Shown here piece after piece: positions 21,045 to 23,062 of a DNA stretch of 23,062 bases. Source of the DNA: CANJUD01 sp043750035. GTDB lineage: Bacteria; Bacteroidota; Bacteroidia; UKL13-3. The notes below the pieces were generated by a model that saw only the letters and a list, made by a program, of their open reading frames with translations, had not been told where the DNA came from and ran no database searches. A program made the position numbers and the translations under genes. The first letter of the stretch is position 1. Every line of letters starts with the position of its first letter. Where the stretch lies: contig JAYVCI010000178.1 in NCBI GenBank assembly GCA_043750035.1, positions 1-23,062 of the forward strand. Reading direction: 5' to 3'.

Positions 21045-21398
21045 TTACCCAATCAATTTAATCGAACCCGTATAGTTAATCCATTTACCATCACGGAATA
21101 TTTTTACGGCATACACATATATATCGGCAGCTAATTGTTGGCCATTTGATTTAGAATCCCAACCTTGAGACTTGTCTTTGGTGTTGAATACCAATTCTCC
21201 CCATTTATTGTAAACACTCATTTCAAAAGCTTCTGAGTTGTAATTCTCCATCCAATAATATTTGTGGTTTTGCTCATTAAGAACAAAAGCATTGGGAGTT
21301 GATACTGTATTATCGCCTCTCTTGGCCTGAGCTTGGGTATTATCTAACATACCCAAGAATGCAATAATAAATGAGGTGGTGTAAAATAGTTTTTTCAT
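21045..21398 (-). CDS. Miniature T9SS type B sorting-domain protein
   Basis: A 117-aa protein made of a signal peptide (about 1-25, MKKLFYTTSFIIAFLGMLDN then TQAQA) and a gliding-motility-associated / T9SS type B C-terminal domain (about 33-117). The domain shows STPNAFVLNEQ (in place of the usual PNAFTPNGDG), FEMSVYNKWGELVFNTKDKS (58-77), GWDSKSNGQQLAADIYVYAV and a GSIKLIG end. Such domains normally close proteins of many hundred residues and direct them through the T9SS. Here no passenger domain remains. It may be a small surface protein in its own right, a decayed cargo gene, or a competitor or probe for the secretion machinery. The frame is intact, so it is likely expressed. Confidence 0.85.
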   Translation of the reverse strand: MKKLFYTTSFIIAFLGMLDNTQAQAKRGDNTVSTPNAFVLNEQNHKYYWMENYNSEAFEMSVYNKWGELVFNTKDKSQGWDSKSNGQQLAADIYVYAVKIFRDGKWINYTGSIKLIG

Positions 21399-21511
21399 AA
21401 CGAATAGGTCTTTATTATCAGTATGACTTAGGGTAAAGGAGAAAAGTTGCCTGAGGGGAATGGTTTTTCTAAAAAGACAAGCAGCTGGTACCGTAAAGTA
21501 TTAACAACAAG

Positions 21512-21841
21512 CTATTTAATTATCAGATATGTTGTCAGAACCATTAGCAACGAAACCATATTCCCCACTAAAAAATAATCATTACTGATACGATCATCTT
21601 GGTCCTCTTTTAATCGCGTACCAATTTTTAATGCCCCAAAAACTGTTAGTACATGCGGTAAATTATTGTATAAAGAAATGAGTATAATAAATCTTTCCAA
21701 ACCACCTTTAAATATAGATAACCTACTAGATTTTGTACCACTGTGTTTTTTATCAAAAAATTTTCTGATATAGTTAAATATGAGCAGTGCAGCGAACTCC
21801 TCTGCAACAAATGCAAGTGTAAATATGATATAATTATTCAT
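21512..21841 (-). CDS. Small integral membrane protein, partner of SatD
   Basis: A 109-aa membrane protein with hydrophobic segments at about 3-24, 48-68 and 89-108 and a basic cytosolic-looking loop (RKFFDKKHSGTKSSR). The segments LERFIILISLYNNLP and GALKIGTRLKEDQDDRISND are well structured and charged, and look like a conserved core. Its ATG overlaps the end of the SatD-like gene by 8 bp, so translation is coupled. SatD proteins are often paired with small membrane proteins (DUF3307 types in several phyla). Membership of DUF3307 itself is not certain here. Confidence 0.75.
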   Translation of the reverse strand: MNNYIIFTLAFVAEEFAALLIFNYIRKFFDKKHSGTKSSRLSIFKGGLERFIILISLYNNLPHVLTVFGALKIGTRLKEDQDDRISNDYFLVGNMVSLLMVLTTYLIIK

Positions 21842-22475
21842 ATAAATTTATTGTATGTATAATGTTCTTTATGCGTTGGTATTGTTCCATATCTAATGAT
21901 TTTTTTCGTCGCCAAATTAGGGAGTTATCTTTCTCCATAATATTGGCAATCTCTTTATAACTATGTTCCTTAATAAACAACGAAATTAAATGATAATCCT
22001 TGGGCTTCCAAGCATCAATTTGCGAAGCCATAATCCAATATATATCATTCAATATTTTCATTTTGGGTGTATCATCCAATGTAAATTCAAATCTGTTTTT
22101 GCTAGTTTTTAGGTCGTTCATCCTTACTCTTGCTTTGGTCAATCCATCGCCCAACATGCCATAAGCTATTTTCTTATTTATTTTGGTATCTATCTGTCCT
22201 TCATATATCACATAACGTAGTTTAAAACCTACTCCCTTTTCCAGAATGAGTTCTTCCATATTAATAAGCACTTCGCAACAACTTTCAACTGAAGTGGCGA
22301 TTGCTTGGAATTCATCACCCAGAGTAATGGTAGGCGGGGAGTGAAAATTACTCTTATTTTGTATAGTAATTTCATCCACAATTCCCTTGAACTTCTTCAT
22401 CAGCAAGGATTGCCTACCCTTTCGACTGTTAATTATATCAGCCATTAGTATAATACTTTTTTGCTTTTTCATCAC
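21834..22475 (-). CDS. SatD-family protein with C-terminal HTH
   Basis: A 213-aa cytosolic protein of the SatD family, first named from a streptococcal acid-tolerance locus; its biochemical function is not established as far as I know. The N-terminal domain shows LMADIINSRKGR (10-21, Asp13) and ITLGDEFQAI (50-59, Asp54-Glu55), positions that resemble the metal-binding acids of nucleotidyl-cyclase/GGDEF folds; later LRYVIYEGQI and MLGDGLTKARVRMNDLK also fit. The C-terminal 50 residues (YHLISLFIKEHSYKEIANIM, then SLIWRRKKSL) form a helix-turn-helix. This makes a ligand- or nucleotide-sensing DNA-binding protein likely. Upstream lie three identical-type operators over its promoter, consistent with autoregulation. 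MKKQKS at 22472 is an alternative start one codon in. Confidence 0.85.
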   Translation of the reverse strand: MMKKQKSIILMADIINSRKGRQSLLMKKFKGIVDEITIQNKSNFHSPPTITLGDEFQAIATSVESCCEVLINMEELILEKGVGFKLRYVIYEGQIDTKINKKIAYGMLGDGLTKARVRMNDLKTSKNRFEFTLDDTPKMKILNDIYWIMASQIDAWKPKDYHLISLFIKEHSYKEIANIMEKDNSLIWRRKKSLDMEQYQRIKNIIHTINLYE

Positions 22476-22484
22476 CCTATTTTA

Positions 22485-22501
22485 TTGCATTATTTATACA
22501 A
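22485..22501. promoter_or_regulatory. SatD operator copy 1
   Basis: TTGCATTATTTATACAA, 17 bp, an imperfect palindrome. It begins 10 bp from the SatD start codon and overlaps the -7 box at 22499-22506. It is one of three related sites with 29-bp spacing and consensus TTGCAnnnTTTATgCAA. Confidence 0.6.
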
Positions 22502-22506
22502 ATATA
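22499..22506 (-). promoter_or_regulatory. -7 promoter box of the SatD operon
   Basis: Minus strand TATATTTG, an exact TAnnTTTG match. It predicts a start near 22493 and a leader of about 18 nt before ATG 22475. A TTG at 22530-22528 at the correct distance may serve as the -33 element and lies inside operator copy 2. Confidence 0.6.
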
Positions 22507-22513
22507 CCACAAA

Positions 22514-22530
22514 TTGCATAATTTATGCAA
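22514..22530. promoter_or_regulatory. SatD operator copy 2, perfect palindrome
   Basis: TTGCATAATTTATGCAA is a perfect 17-bp palindrome around a central T. It covers the probable -33 element of the SatD promoter and lies exactly 29 bp from copies 1 and 3. Confidence 0.65.
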
Positions 22531-22542
22531 TAATATTTAATT

Positions 22543-22559
22543 TTGCACTTTTTATGCAA
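22543..22559. promoter_or_regulatory. SatD operator copy 3
   Basis: TTGCACTTTTTATGCAA, 17 bp with intact outer half-sites TTGCA and TGCAA. It lies upstream of the promoter core, 29 bp from copy 2. Confidence 0.6.
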
Positions 22560-22591
22560 TAAAATCAGACTGCACAATCCGCTCCAATGTG

Positions 22592-23062
22592 CTACAGCTT
22601 CTTTTTCTTTTTCCCTTTTATTTTTATAACACCGCCGCCTCTAAATTCAAACATTTCTCCATTTTTTTCCAATTTAAGATAATAAGAATGTTTGTTCTCA
22701 TCGTAGGTCATAAAAATCCAATCATATTCAAATGGAATGAGTATATCTCTCTCATCTCCTCTGAATGGGCGAATCAAACCATATTTTCCTGATTTAATTA
22801 CGATATATGCTTGCAAGTTAACTGTCTTAAACATTTGCGAAGAAATTAAATCATAGTCAAAATTAATAAGCACTTCTCCATTGGCACCAATCAAACCATA
22901 CTTGCCATTCTTGACTACTATATATCTATTATAAAAAGAGGAAGAAGGTAAATAATCATATACAAACGAAATTATACTCTTGCCATCCAATCCAATAGTT
23001 CCATATTTCCCTTTATATTTTACCCAAGCAACTTTCCCATTAAAATAGTTTGCTTCGTCATA
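22592..23062 (-). CDS. WG-repeat protein, 5' end beyond the window
   Basis: The 3' part (156 codons plus stop) of a WG-repeat protein; the frame is open to the window edge at 23062, so the true start lies outside. Repeat units are recognisable: VAWVKYKGKYGTIGLDGKSI, YIVVKNGKYGLIGANGEVLI and YIVIKSGKYGLIRPFRGDER, each followed by an FxYD-type end (SFVYDYL, NFDYDLI, PFEYDWI). WG repeats form beta-propeller-like or beta-rich scaffolds often exported to the surface, but the signal region is not visible. The C-terminus ends in a strongly basic tail (KIKGKKKKKL). The stop is 33 bp from operator copy 3 of the SatD promoter, on the same strand. Confidence 0.85.
   Translation of the reverse strand, partial: YDEANYFNGKVAWVKYKGKYGTIGLDGKSIISFVYDYLPSSSFYNRYIVVKNGKYGLIGANGEVLINFDYDLISSQMFKTVNLQAYIVIKSGKYGLIRPFRGDERDILIPFEYDWIFMTYDENKHSYYLKLEKNGEMFEFRGGGVIKIKGKKKKKL

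Overview
The window reads as a chromosomal segment of a low-GC Bacteroidota bacterium (class-level placement only). The lineage clues are a type A and a type B type IX secretion (T9SS) C-terminal sorting domain, a GEVED module, TAnnTTTG-type -7 promoter boxes, absence of obvious Shine-Dalgarno sequences, and the palindromic and 'language-like' intergenic repeats common in this phylum. No tRNA, rRNA, CRISPR array or complete transposase was seen.

Layout. 1-3003: a large GEVED/Ig-like T9SS cargo protein that seems to lack its 5' end, then an unrecognised 195-aa protein. 3004-3240: a cluster of small hairpins. 3271-7613: an Rrf2-family regulator followed by a four-gene operon for an unusual cbb3-like heme-copper oxygen reductase. 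It comprises a CcoN with a duplicated signal/TM module at its N-terminus, a CcoO fused to a second cytochrome c domain, a CPVC mini-membrane protein and a tail-anchored Ig-like protein; no CcoP, CcoQ or assembly genes are present. 7608-8161 (minus): a hotdog thioesterase pseudogene split by a palindromic insert of about 145 bp and also frameshifted at an A7 run. 8178-9311 (minus): a PGN_0703-type putative restriction endonuclease preceded by a 44-aa ORF. 9635-10183: a GNAT acetyltransferase, separated from the next convergent operon by a perfect 30-bp palindrome.

10221-14317 (minus): an overlapping three-gene operon of two SGNH-type exported proteins and an MBOAT acyltransferase, probably an O-acylation system for a cell-envelope glycan. 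14318-14654: repeat remnants. 14655-16308 (minus): a small membrane protein and a class III aminotransferase. 16483-20231: two exported proteins in tandem, a Big_2-containing secreted protein and a predicted outer-membrane beta-barrel protein. 20300-21034: a phosphodiester glycosidase-family protein. 21045-21398 (minus): a miniature protein that is little more than a signal peptide plus a T9SS type B sorting domain. 21512-22475 (minus): a SatD-family protein and its membrane partner, driven from a promoter overlapped by three 17-bp palindromic operators spaced exactly 29 bp apart. 22592-23062 (minus): the 3' part of a WG-repeat protein running off the window.

The strongest candidates for undescribed biology are the atypical cbb3-like operon under an Rrf2 regulator, the SatD operator array, and the insert-plus-frameshift anatomy of the thioesterase relic. 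All family assignments are from motif recognition by eye; no database search was possible.
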